64,000 nt of DNA from Hermatobates lingyangjiaoensis. Lineage: Eukaryota; Arthropoda; Insecta; Hemiptera; Hermatobatidae. Shown in pieces: positions 11,400 through 22,562 of the stretch. The position numbers and the translations under genes were made by a program. Position 1 is the first letter of the stretch, and each line of letters begins with the position of its first letter. The notes below the pieces were generated by a model. It made no database searches and had not been told where the DNA came from. It saw only the letters and a program-made list of their open reading frames with translations. Where the stretch lies: positions 6,141,001 to 6,205,000 of the forward strand of contig JAPFBL010000068.1 of NCBI GenBank assembly GCA_026182355.1, given 5' to 3'.

Positions 11400-12120
11400 G
11401 TTAATAGCCGAGCCTGATAGACTTGGTTTAAGAAATTTACGATGCCATATACCTGTTAAACTTGATCTAGATATAATGTGCGACTATCAACGTAGAATAA
11501 ACCCGCCGTGTTAATCGTCCTTGAATAAAATAGAGTGGATTAAACTGAGTACACTTTTCGGTAGAGTTGCACTGAGGTGAATACTTCTGCCCGTCTTTGA
11601 TGCCGTGGAGATTTCTGTTATAACATATGTTGCATGTTCTTTTTACTGATAATAACAGTAGCAACTCCATTCAATACCTGTTGCAGGCTACATTATATCT
11701 TTTGCTGCCAAAATGAATGCAGTACACAGTTTACGAAAGTCAACTGGTGTTAGATAGAAAAAACTTGCCTCAATGAAGTCGTTAACAGGAACGGTGTGAT
11801 TGTCCATTACCTAGTAACCGGATTTGTGGATAGGATAGGGAACACCAGATTTATCCTTAGCTGGCTGGATTGTCAAAGGAGCAGTCTGTTAAAAAGCCTG
11901 TGCGGTGCCACTTGGATGGTTTGTTTGAAAGACTGACTGACTGACATCTCCTGGTCAAGTTCTTGATCACTAATGACATACTCCTTTTTTTACAGGTTTC
12001 TTGAGACACCACTCTTACAGTTTTAGCTTGTCCCGGTACGTGACAAGCTAATTTTCTTGTTCTGTCCATTCAATTGTACACTAGACAGATCACTAGTTTC
12101 TCGAACGTGACGATTTTTCC
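11400..12120 (-). other. Fragmented coding-like region, unidentified
   Basis: This stretch is richer in G+C than its neighbours and carries several short minus-strand open frames (11467-11670 and 11857-12069). One includes KRTCNICYNRN and GIKDGQKYSPQCN. A separate frame near 11700-11810 reads VPVNDFIEASFFYLTPVDFR. They do not join into a continuous frame, and I recognise no protein family. Decayed transposon coding sequence is the likeliest explanation, because the block adjoins a repeated segment. Confidence 0.3.
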
Positions 12121-13587
12121 CAAATCCAATGGGCAACGGGTATCCCGCGAACTAAATCCCCCGAGTGCAATAAAGGGATTTTCCCTTCTCAGAATAAACA
12201 TTTAGTCTTTGAAATTAAAACCTCTAGGATCAAGAGTAATCTAGCTGAGGTAAGTTTTCCATACTTTTTAGAAATATCTATTTCAATTGATTCAATAGAC
12301 TTAAGTCAAGAAATTTGTAGCATCCTGATAGAGAAACAATGCAATGATGGACTAAACCTTAACTATAATTGGTACCAATTAAAAAATGTTTCATATTTTT
12401 CGTCTCTAGAAAAAAATTGTTGGATAATTTGTATAATACGAAATGTTAGATACAACAGCTATATCAGCATTAAATTTCATAGAATCTAATATAGGATAAG
12501 TAAACTGCACATTCGTGAATGAGGAAAGTATTATTAAAACTGTTTTTGTTTAACGCCTATCCTAACAGAAGCTTTACAATATTCTTATTATACAAGAAGT
12601 AGATGTACGCATTATTTTTGGTTGGGAGATTTAAACCATGGGATACTGCATTACCATGGGTAATGGGTGGGTGCATGCCATCCAGTTGCTAAAAATGGCC
12701 AATGTAGGTTACTTTTATTGAACAAAGGTGCCTGTGCTTCAACATGGCTATAACTGTTAAATGCACAGGGCTATAAAACTGTTTTAGTATCAAGAACAAA
12801 TAATGCCCAAAGAAATAGTAACATGGGGTCGTAACAGTAGAATTTAAAAATAGTTGCTCATTAGTCAACTATTAGTTAGGCTAATTTTAGTTCAACTTTG
12901 TCATGAAACAATATTAGATTTTGAGAAAAGACACTGTGCTTTAAGAAGCTGTCGAAAGAATTTTAATAAACCAATAATATAAAGCATTCAAATTTTTACA
13001 TTTTTAAAGACATATTTGAAATATTGGAGACAAAATCAATATTTTGTAATAAAGAATATAGTTTTCAAACTTCTTATAATGTCATCATTAAACTTAGTTT
13101 GGCTCTTAAAAAAATATGTTCATGAGATATGAAAAATAGTAAATTAGTATAACTCTTGAGTAACTCAACTTGGAATTTCTCTTTAATTTCAACTTTAAAT
13201 TATATCAATTGGGTGTTTCTTAATTAGTTTTTTTTCGAGTATAACATGACAAAATCTCTCAAAAGCAACTCTAAATATGGCTGTTATTATTACTATTATT
13301 AAATAACACGAGTAAATAGCTAATATGAATAATATGAAATAAACAATATATCATGGACTTGTCAAAGAGAAGCAGGGGAACATTTCATCTAAGTGTTTAA
13401 TTATTACTTTGCTAATATGACTAGTCCTAACCACCAGATGTTATCTTAGTTCACGTATAATTGTTCTGCTTATTACTAGGTCAAAATTATTACCAAGTTG
13501 TTGAATTTCATCAATAATTCATATCAATTATAAATTAATTAGGTATATAATCTATTAGTTTATAACTAATTTGTTAGTTTACAGTTA
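12121..13587. other. AT-rich DNA, nothing recognised
   Basis: No open frame, splice-site pair or element boundary is recognised on either strand. Confidence 0.5.
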
Positions 13588-13984
13588 TCTATATAAATAA
13601 AATAATGACTTTGTCTGTACATTGCTTAGAACTGACTCATTTCAACTTTTCTTTACGTTTCATACATTGGGGAAACCGAATCCACCCTTAGAAAAATTTC
13701 TGTCGGTTTGTCGGTTTGTCTGTTTGTCCGCAAAACTTTGTCACAAGTAAACTCAGCCACCATAAGACATGGCGAGCTGAAACTTTGACACTGGATTTGT
13801 GTATGCCTAACTTAAAATATGGGCTCTAAATAGATTGATAATTCAGTACAGAAGCGAAGTTATGGGGCTTTTAGCTGTATTTTCCTAACTTCAGAGACAA
13901 GTTTGTTTTGAAAATACACAGGTGTGGCAAGTAGGTATTGTTAGTTGATTTTAATTTCAATTGAGCTTATGAATATATTGTGTA
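13588..13984 (+). mobile_element. Helitron A, 5' part (interrupted)
   Basis: It starts with TCTATATAAATAAAATAATG immediately after an A, as Helitron 5' ends do (TC, inserted between A and T). It continues with the family-specific TTTGTCTGTACATTGCTTAG. The sequence breaks at 13984/13985 and resumes at 16218: joining the two flanks gives GTA|TTTGACATC, the uninterrupted arrangement preserved near 15580-15590 on the minus strand in another copy. No Rep/helicase coding sequence is present, so it is non-autonomous. Confidence 0.85.
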
Positions 13985-14330
13985 CTAGCAAACGTACCCG
14001 TCTTTGACGGAATCAAAAATTCTATTATACTTGGTATTCCAAAATATCAATTATAGTATTATACTAATACTACAATTAGAAGTTATAGAATAGTAGAAAA
14101 TACCATTATTAGTACAGTGCTAAAAAAAAGCCTCTGTATACAAAGATTAGATTTTAAGTTAGACATACACAAATCTACAATCAATGTTTCAGCTTTATAT
14201 GTCTTATGGTAGCAATATTTTGTGGACAAACCGACAGACAGAAATTATTCTAAGGGTACATGTGGCTACTCTGAAGTATGAAACGTAAAGAAAACTTGAA
14301 ATGAGTTAGTTCTAATTAACGTGCTCCCAG

Positions 14331-14715
14331 TCAAAAGCTAGCACGCAAGCCACTGGGCTACTCTGGTTCCATACCTTACTTTATTACCAGTGTTTATATT
14401 ACGCAAATATTAAATTAAAAAAAAATATTTTTGTGTGTTTATTTATAATACATTTGCACTACTGTCATCGGCGAGCAAGCAAGCTACTGCAACCCTGGCT
14501 AGATCCCTTTACTTTATTACCATCTTTTATATTATCCACATTTTAAATTCAAAAAAAATATTTGTTTGTTACATTTAATTATAATACATTTGCACTACTG
14601 TCATCTGCGATCACGCAAGCCACTGGGCTACTCTGGTCCCATACCTTACATTATTACCAGTGTATTTATTAAGCAAATATTAAATTAAAAAAAAGTTGAC
14701 AGTTATATATAATAC
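14331..14715 (-). repeat. Tandem SINE-like array (about 135-bp units) with a tRNA-type box A
   Basis: On the minus strand three units of about 135 bp follow one another; on the plus strand they begin with CAAGCCACTGGG at 14346, CAAGCTACTGCA at 14480 and CAAGCCACTGGG at 14616. Units one and three carry TAGCCCAGTGG (14360-14350 and 14630-14620, reverse strand), which matches the tRNA/SINE box A consensus TRGCNNAGYNGG. Each has an AT-rich body with an oligo-T run. No good box B is visible, so these are probably SINE heads amplified in tandem rather than functional RNA genes. Confidence 0.6.
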
Positions 14716-15990
14716 ATAGCAAACGTACCCGTCTTTGACGAAATCAGAAGTTCCTGTTTTGGTTTATTGCCGTGTGCCTATGCCTTTCGCTATACCACGG
14801 AGGAATCAGAAGTTCCGTCATTTTGGTATTTCAAAATGTCATTAGAAATTATAGAATAGTAGAAAATACCATTATTACTACAGTATTAAACAAATGCCTC
14901 CAGCTTATACACTACATTAGCTGTCTGTCCTTCAGTTCATGTAGAAGAAAGAGTTGAAACCTCTGACCGTTGAGCATGTAAACTACATTTGACCATGTGA
15001 GAAAAACTTGGTTTGCTACCTTGTATTCCTGCTTAGATGAAGTCTCCCTTTGCGACTTAGTTAACGTCATTGCGAAATAGACTCTGACCCACTTTGCAAT
15101 CATTTCAACGTAAACAGACAGTGGCTCGAATCAATGGTATGTGAAGTATACACACAGACTCCCCAATACCACATCCAGTCATTATGTCCGCCTCTATGCA
15201 TATCTGTCTAGAGCACGAACTCAGAGTCTGTCCCGTTGCACAGTTTTTGGGCACTCATGTTTCGTAACATGAAATTTGTTACTACTACTAAATTGTAGCA
15301 TGATTGGTGCTCTACTTTAAGTTTTTACTCATGAGCAGGCAGTCCAGGAGAAATAAATTCAGAGTCAAGAAATTCAATTAGATAATGAACTGCTTCTTCG
15401 TCACTAATCCAATCTCTTTCTGACTTGTAAGTTCTTTCCTCGGCTTCATATAGCGTAAGAACTTGTTTGTTGATTTTTCCTCCCTGTTCATATTAAGAGT
15501 TGAGAATTGCTCGTTTACAAAACATTTATTCTCATAGATAGTACATCCTTAACTCTGTGAAACACCATTTCAATGATGTCAAATACGCAATATATTCATA
15601 TGCTCAATTGAAATTAAAATCAACTAACAATACCTACTTGCCACACCTGTGTATTTTCAAAACAAACTTGTCTGTGAAGTTAGGAAAATACAGCTAAAAG
15701 CCCCATAACTTCGCTTCTGTACTGAATTTAATAATCTATTTAGAGCCCATATTTTAAGTTAGGCACACACAAATCCAGTGTCAATGTTTCAGCTCGCTAT
15801 GTCTTATGGTGGCTGAGTTTACTTGTGACAAACATTTTTGCGTTAAACGTCCCTAACTTCACTTCTACTACGTTGAATTTCCAATCAATTCATAGCCTAT
15901 ATTTTAAGTTAGACCTACACAAATCTACTGTAAAAGTTTCAGCTTTATATGTCTTATGGTAGCTGAGTTTACCTGTGACAAAGTTTTGCG

Positions 15991-16106
15991 GACAAACCGA
16001 CAAACCGACAAACCGACAAACCGACAAACCGACAAACCGACAAACCGACAAACCGACAAACCGACAAACCGACAAACCGACAAACCGACAAACCGACAAA
16101 CCGACA
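15991..16106. repeat. 8-bp satellite (GACAAACC)n, about 14 units
   Basis: About 14.5 perfect units of GACAAACC occupy the place where the other Helitron copies have only two or three imperfect units (for example 13701-13728 and 60107-60130). Because 8 is not a multiple of 3, the array stays open in several frames and generates repetitive open frames on both strands (15890-16200). Those are artefacts, not genes. Confidence 0.95.
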
Positions 16107-16217
16107 GAAATTTTTCTAAGGTGATTCGGTTTCTCCAATGTATGAAACGTAAAGAAAACTTGAAATGAGTCAGTTCTAAGCAATGTACAGACAAAATCAT
16201 TATTTTATTTATAAAGA

Positions 16218-17046
16218 TTTGACATCATTGAAATGGTGTTTCACAGAGTTGAAGATGTACTATCTATTAAGAATAAATGTTATGTAAACGAGCAATTCTC
16301 AACTCTTAATATGAACAGGGAGGAAAAATCAACAAACAATTCTTACGCTATATTAACCGAGGAAAGAACTTACAAGTCAGTAAAGAGATTGGATTAGTGA
16401 TGAAGAAGCAGTTCATTATCTAATTGAATTTCTTGACTCTAAATTTATTTCTCCTGGACTGCCTGCTCATGAGTAAAAACTTAAAGTAGGAGCACCAATG
16501 ATGCTGCAATTTATAGCAGTAACAAATTTCATGTTACAAAACATGAGTGCCCCAAAAACTGTGCAACGGGACACGATTCTGAGTTCGTGCTCTACACAGA
16601 TATGCCATAGAGGCGGACATAATGACTGGATGTGGTCTTTGTGTATACCACGCATACCATTGATTCCGAGCCACTGTCTGTTTCCGTTCAAATGATTGCA
16701 AAGTCCCGTCAGAGTCTATTTCGTAATGACGTTAACTAAGTCGCAAAGGGAGACTTTATCTAACGCAGGAATTCAAGTTAGCGAAACCAAGTTTTTCTCA
16801 CATGGTCAACTCTAGTTTACTTGCTCAATAGTAAGAGGTTTCAACTGATTGTTCTTCCATAAACCTGAAGGACAGACAGGTAATGTAGTGTATACAGAGG
16901 CATTTGTTTAACACTGTACTAATAATGGCATTTTCTACTATTCTATAATTTCTAATTATAGTATTAGTAATATACTATAATTGATATTTTGGAATACCAA
17001 GTAAAATAGAATTTTTGATTCTATCAAAGACGGGTACGTTTGCTAG
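16218..17046 (+). mobile_element. Helitron A, 3' part
   Basis: It continues Helitron A after the insertion and ends with GACGGGTACGTTTGCTAG at 17046, followed by T at 17047. The subterminal hairpin is damaged (CTATC instead of CCGTC on its left arm). The segment around 16498-16695 is open on both strands and corresponds to the reverse complement of about 15120-15320 in Helitron B. That conserved interior has no recognisable protein domain. Confidence 0.82.
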
Positions 17047-17238
17047 TTAGTTTATAAAATCGATTAGCGTAATTAATTTAACTAGTGAACGTTATTCAAA
17101 TATTTCCAAAATAGTTTTTAATTTCCATTTTGATATAGCATTCTTATTCACTTTTTCTTCATGTCTCATCTCTACCACTCAACACTCAATATATCTTTTC
17201 ACTCAGTATGTATGGCACTGTCTCTTTTTCTCTATCTT

Positions 17239-17239
17239 T

Positions 17240-17278
<39 letters not shown>

Positions 17279-17282
17279 GAAT

Positions 17283-17334
<52 letters not shown>
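17239..17334. repeat. (CA)n(TA)n compound microsatellite
   Basis: Two CA runs, each followed by a TA run, are separated by AGAATA near 17278-17283. A further TA-rich tract lies at about 17477-17541. Confidence 0.95.
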
Positions 17335-17475
17335 GAATAATAATCAAAATAACACTTCATATAATAGATGGATTAATTTACCACAATGGATTAATGGATT
17401 AATTACCACACACGTTAATTAACGAAAGGCCTTAGAACATTGTTCAAAAATTGTTTTCATTGTGTAAATTAATCC

Positions 17476-17507
<32 letters not shown>

Positions 17508-17544
17508 ATATTATATATATATAAATATATATATATGTAACAAA

Positions 17545-17870
17545 ACTCACATAAACACGTGAAATAACAATCAATGATTAAACCACAATATAAAAAGGGA
17601 AAAAAGACTAAGATCTTTCAACCATAACAAGCGGTCTTCGTCAGAGTCAAAAACCCAAGTGAAACTAAAGATATGCAAACATCTGGTGTGGGGTTGAGAA
17701 GTGTGGGAAGCAAGAGAGGTATTTTAAAAGGGTATAATGTGTAGGAAAGAGAAAAATGGCCTTGGGAAGGGATGTTAGGGTAAACAAAGGAGTTCAGGAA
17801 GAAATAAGTAAGAAACTAACTGCTAGCTGTCAACCCTCGTAGATGTTGAGGTGAATCAGAAGCTCTGACA
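17545..17870 (-). mobile_element. Penelope-like 3' tail fragment
   Basis: Read on the minus strand, a pyrimidine-rich leader with TTTCTTCCTGAACTCC is followed by GACTCTGACGAAGACC, a loop, GGTTGAAAGATCTTAGTC and TTATTTCACGTGTTTATGTG, ending at an AT microsatellite. The same series of blocks closes the copies at 29700-29790 (minus) and 30552-30690 (plus), next to GIY-YIG fragments of Penelope-like elements. No coding sequence is left here. Assignment to Penelope-like elements is by association. Confidence 0.55.
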
Positions 17871-18146
17871 GTTGATTTATGGCGCAGTCTTGTTGAGATG
17901 GATTTTTTATTTTTAAATTCTTGTTCAAGTTTAATCAATAGATATCAAATAAATAAAATAATACATTTTTACTTTAGATTAGATAAGGTAAAAAATCTGT
18001 CAATAGATTTGGACAGATATACATGCATTCAGTTACCCTGAGTACATTTTTCATCTTCTTTCATCAAAATATTTTAACTGTTTCTGCCTGTGTGTCTTTG
18101 ATTATATATATATATATAAGTTGGCAACAGATTCTCATTTAAACAT

Positions 18147-18485
18147 ATTTGATTGAAATAAACGGCAGCTTCCGCAATCACGACATGTAGCTTTGTTTAT
18201 TATTACTATATCCTGATTATACTATATTATACTATAAACCTGATGATGATTTATGAAAATCGGAAGCTAGTTAGTAATTTTTTATATCAATACAATATTT
18301 TTACTGAAAACGAAAAAGTGAAAGTTTCATTTTTAAACAGTGACTGAGTGCCTAAAGTGTTATAACATGTTATTAGGACAACTTTTATGAAAACTTCCCT
18401 CTACTCAAAGAGAAATAGTCAGGAGAATGGAAAGGACGAGTATTAAAGTCGTGAATGCGGAAGCTGCCGTTTATTTCAATCAAAT
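18147..18485. mobile_element. ~340 bp element with 38-bp terminal inverted repeats
   Basis: The left end (18147-18184, containing GAAATAAACGGCAGCTTCCG) and the right end (18448-18485) are inverted copies with about one mismatch. The interior has no open frame but contains CTGATGATGATTTATGAAAA (from 18240), resembling the hammerhead-like block of the tails elsewhere. A partial related end lies near 19397-19430. No clear target-site duplication is visible, because the flanks are AT-rich. Confidence 0.75.
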
Positions 18486-18649
18486 ATATATATATAATAT
18501 CATATATATATGTGTGTGGGTATGTGTATGGTAGGGGGAGGGTAATATTGATTATTACTCTCGATTATTGAAAATATTACATTGATTCAAAAGTGATATA
18601 AAGTTCTTAATCAACCAATACATTTGGATGTCCCCTCCGTCTGATAAAA

Positions 18650-18855
18650 AAAAATTAAAAAATCTGGAGTAACCTGGACTCACACTAGTTGAGTCTAAGT
18701 CAGATTATTATTTCCACCCACATTCACTTCCCCCCGCCCCTCACAACCGGCAGAATTGAAAAAACTACAAAACCAGATTTTACGGTTTAAATAAATCCGT
18801 GAAAATCTTGAGATCGAATTTTTTCATGATTACTATACTTTACTTATAATAAAGA
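18650..18855 (-). repeat. Truncated copy of the CTTTACTATAAG family
   Basis: On the minus strand it begins CTTTATTATAAGTAAAGTAT, then AGTAATCATGAAAAAATTCG and ATCTCAAGATTTTCACGG, matching the left end of the full copies. At the other side is ATCTGGAGT, matching the reverse of their right end. About 1.4 kb of the interior is missing. Confidence 0.65.
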
Positions 18856-21699
18856 AATGAGTTTTGCAAATTCGTTCATCAATACTTCTGTAATATCCTT
18901 GAGTAGAATATCTCTAAAACGAAATAGGCTATAATCAGCTATTATATATATTCGTGTGTCCCAGATAGGTAGAGCAATATAACACTAAAGTTTTAGTTCT
19001 TATAGGAGCACTTTATATAAATAACATGTTTAATTTTATTTTGTTAAAAAGCTGTACACATTATATAGTTTGAAATCTCTGTGATTTTGGATTTTCACTT
19101 GACATTTTCGCATCAAATGCGAAGAGCGTGGTCAGTATATTTAGATTGAAAGTTTAGTAAACTCTTCTTTAATGGTGGTAATACACTTTTAAGATTTTTT
19201 TTGCATTGATAGGATATTAAGCAAAGAAAATAAATATACAAATTGATATTATATTAGATATAAATTGGTTACACTTAGAGACAGAGAAAAAGTGTGAGAG
19301 AGAGATAAATGACAGAAAGAATATTAGTTGCAGACTAATAAATGCTTTAACATAAAGGATCAAAATGATACATTTATACCCCCGTGGTAAAAATAGTGCT
19401 GTCTAAGGAAGCAGCTACCGTTTATAATGAAACGAAAGTTTAGTGGTGTATCAGACCAGATTTTTTTGTTATGTTTGCCTGCGTTTGATGCAAGGTTGCC
19501 TGATTAAAACTATCGTTATCAATCTACAAATCGGACCCTTTTACAAATCGTCATGTCTGACAGATGGTTGGTGTGTTTAACAACCCCATTAGTTTTGGCT
19601 AATATTTAATGCATAAGAAAGGTACTTTTTTGTACTTTATGATAAAACAGTTAATATTTCAAGCCACTCTTCCGTGATTCAAAAAACTTAAAATTTCGTA
19701 TTAAGTATTGTTTTTTTAAGAATTATTTAGGTATTTACAATATTAGAATAGTAACATTGCACAAATAAGAATAACTATTAAGTTTCATCTGGAGTAATAT
19801 GTAAGATTGTCCTAGAACAATGATTCTAATTTTGTTATACTTGATAAAATGGATACAGCCATATTAAAGAAATGAAGTCCAACGACCAACAACCAACAAA
19901 TATATCCGTGCACTATAGTGCACGTCGTGACTAGCAGTTGCAACCAAAAGCCTCCTACTGCTTGAGTATTGTGCTACTATAACTTGGACTGTCAGTAATT
20001 CATGTCAGATATTAAGTTCGTCTATATAGTAATGTCGTCGTATTTGCGGTAATTTGGTCTTGATGGTTGTAGTTTTCAATGTTTTTAGTCTTGAGATGAA
20101 AAAATAGTCAGCGGATGAAGTAGTAGTCAGTGAATTGTTCAATGAGATCAAGGAAGGTTGGTGGCAGGATTGAGAGCTTGTACAAGGTGGTTTGATGAGT
20201 AGGTAGTTTATTGTCTTCATTGGTAGTAAGTCGGGAGATGAAACTATCTATGGATTTGATTTTCAAATCATTTTTGAATATCCATATTTCCGGCGTACCA
20301 ATGAGTCCTGGCTATAAGGCGGGCACACCTATTGTGCATAAGTCTTTAAGTCAATAGTCTATCTATGAGTCTGGTGGTACTCATAATACGGTTTGATATT
20401 ATGCTAACTTGAAATAATGTTAAAAGGCCACTCCAGATTTTTGAAGGGTATTACAAAATAATTGAGTTTGCTTCTATTTCTATTCATCAGTTACCTTACT
20501 TCTTTTACTTTCATCTCATTGCAGTTCAAATCCTTTCTAAGCGACTTAAACTATGACAACATTCTAAGTAATGAAAGTATATTCGTGTGTATTTTCTTTT
20601 TATTTTTCATATTACCCGTTAATTTATTCTATACTAATGCAGAAGCCACATTGTTACTAATAGGTAACAGAGTAACCTAACGAGGTGCCACCCGAATATT
20701 CCTGTTATCAGGTCAAACAGTAGTGACAATAACAAAAGTAATGAAAATTACTTTTCCTTTTGTGTACCATCTACAATTAGGGCATTCAAAATAAGTGATA
20801 AGCAATCTTTTAACGTTAAGCCGAACATTGTTCATCTTACCTGTCAGATTATTCTTACTTTGGACCAGTTTCATGGAAGAAAATGTCCTTCCATATCAAA
20901 TGGTTGATATTGTATGGTATCATATTGTTTCACAATTTTCTTTAAGTGTTTTTAAGAAAGACTTTAGTCATACGTACTACAGCATTAATGGTTGTTATAA
21001 AATGGCCACGAAAGAGAATATTCATTGTTTATTTTTCTCAGTATAACTTTAAACAAGTCATAATTTTAAGCAAAAGTCTCACTAGAGAGATGAGAAAGTG
21101 AGAGTAATAGGGCGAAGAAAGTTGATTGCAGTGGGATTTCATCGTTAGTAGTTTTCTCAAGATGATGGTATAAGAAGGATCTTCACTTAAAAAACAAATG
21201 AGATAGAATATTATGGGAGGATTTTAACGAGATATTGTTATCTGATGTTCAGGTTAAGATAAATTGTTCTGTTTGCTAAGTGAAAATGTAGTGAACTAAT
21301 TTGATTCGAATGGATAGATACTGCTAGAATTGAAAAAATATTGATTATAAAATGAGAAAAAATAATACCATTATTAGCATATAATTATGTTCCAGTATTA
21401 GAGCCAAAATAACAGCCTTAATGTAAAAGAGAAAGCAATGAAAAGATTAGTAGCTTTGAAAATTGAAATTTTAAAATTCAATTGAATGGAAAAGGTTTTC
21501 CTTGAAAATGTGGTATGAAACCAGTTTCAATGAACAATGCCTAGTATCATAAAATACAAGGAAATCATTTCTGGAAAATCAATTCAATTTCTTTTTCCTA
21601 GAATGATCACTATCATTTTGTTCATTTTTCTAACATATACAAAACAATTTCTTTCATTTGTACAAGATGGAAAGGTTAACTTATAAAAAATGTTTGACA
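18856..21699. other. AT-rich DNA, no gene recognised
   Basis: Only short random open frames are present. A perfect 18-bp palindrome, CGTGCACTATAGTGCACG, lies at 19907-19924. An isolated GGCCACTCCAGATTTTT block (20430-20446) matches the right end of the CTTTACTATAAG family. Confidence 0.5.
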
Positions 21700-22562
21700 A
21701 TCGTGTAGTTAGAATTTCATTCTTTTTAAATCTCGTATTAAGTCATTAAAATATTTGAAATTTTTCCATTTAACCTCTAAAAATTAATTTTATTTCAAGT
21801 AGATTACTTGAAAAATGTCTAAGTCAATGTAAATGAATTAAACAAATCCGACTGGTATAGCGGGTGATCCAGGATTCAGTTTTTATAACTTTATTGCTCT
21901 CTGTGGGAATTAAAATTTCCTGAATTTCATTAGCAAATTTTTATGAATTGCTTATTTTTTGGGAGAAATTTAATTGTTCTTAACAACAAATTTTTGGAAA
22001 CATAAAATGCGCCAATACGCTCATTTTGTTTATGAAATTTAAAAAAAAAAAAGACGACCATATAATTCTCTTTCTTTAGGTGTAATTTCATTTTGATCAG
22101 TCTAATGGTATAGCTTATATCTTCTTCACAAGCTTTCAGATTGAATCATGATTCAAAATTTTTATATTTTATTGATTAAAAAAAATTTCATTTATTTTAA
22201 AAATTTGAGGATTTTTTCATTTATTGAATTTGTTACATCCATGAAAATACAAAAATTTCAAGACTCTAGTCTTAGAAGTTCAGGGGAAAAAATGTTTTTT
22301 AAAAAAAAATTTTGACAAAAAAGGTTTCTTTTCCTTCATACATAATTACTCACCATGTTTCTGTAAAATATTAACTTAATCCATGAAAGATTGTGGACTG
22401 TAACGTCCCCACAATCTTTTGGACACACACCCACTTTCCCACATATATACATCATAGAGAAATCGTTTAATAGGACTTTGGGGACCTCAAAGCATTGTAA
22501 ACCCGTCAAAATTTGCAAATCCAATTTTTTATTATTATTGAATTTTACTTATACTAAAGTAA
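21700..22562 (-). repeat. Diverged copy of the CTTTACTATAAG family
   Basis: Read on the minus strand from 22562, CTTTAGTATAAGTAAAATTC is followed by the TTTGACGGGTTTACAATG and TTTGAGGTCCCCAAAGTCC blocks. Then come a TGTGGGGACG...TCCA block with ATTAAGTTAATATTTTACAG, and later GGATCACCCGCTATACC. This is the block order of the full copies. The 62-codon frame at 22336-22524 lies inside and is not supported as a gene. Confidence 0.65.

Larger units (their letters stand above)
13985..16217 (-). mobile_element. Helitron B, inserted in reverse inside Helitron A
   Basis: The minus-strand 3' end is GTACGTTTGCTAG (read from 13997 down to 13985), preceded by the short hairpin CCGTC-AAA-GACGG (13998-14010 on the plus strand). 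The 5' end is TC at 16217-16216, followed by TTTATAAATAAAATAATG. Both ends abut the A/T dinucleotide of the host element. Inside, 13985-14318 is a shortened copy, 14331-14715 is a SINE-like array, and 14716-16217 is a fuller copy with a decayed 3' end (CTAT instead of CTAG). The whole therefore looks like a tandem or composite Helitron. Two ~148 bp internal direct repeats start near 15811 and 15959. Confidence 0.82.

Noticed and set aside
15991..16106. Possible CRISPR array
   Set aside because: The repeats are 8 bp and directly adjacent with no spacers, in a eukaryotic context. This is a simple satellite.
15890..16200. Three overlapping open frames with RFVGLSVC-type or DKPTNRQT-type repeats, resembling a repeat protein
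   Set aside because: They are frame by-products of the 8-bp (GACAAACC)n satellite, which stays open on both strands because the unit length is not a multiple of 3.
16467..16695. Open frames on both strands in the Helitron interior, considered as a captured gene
   Set aside because: The matching part of the inner Helitron has stops in both frames, and no domain is recognisable.
20005..20220. 71-codon minus-strand frame rich in Ser, Thr and Leu
   Set aside because: There is no homologous motif, start context or splice site, and it is typical of chance frames in this composition.
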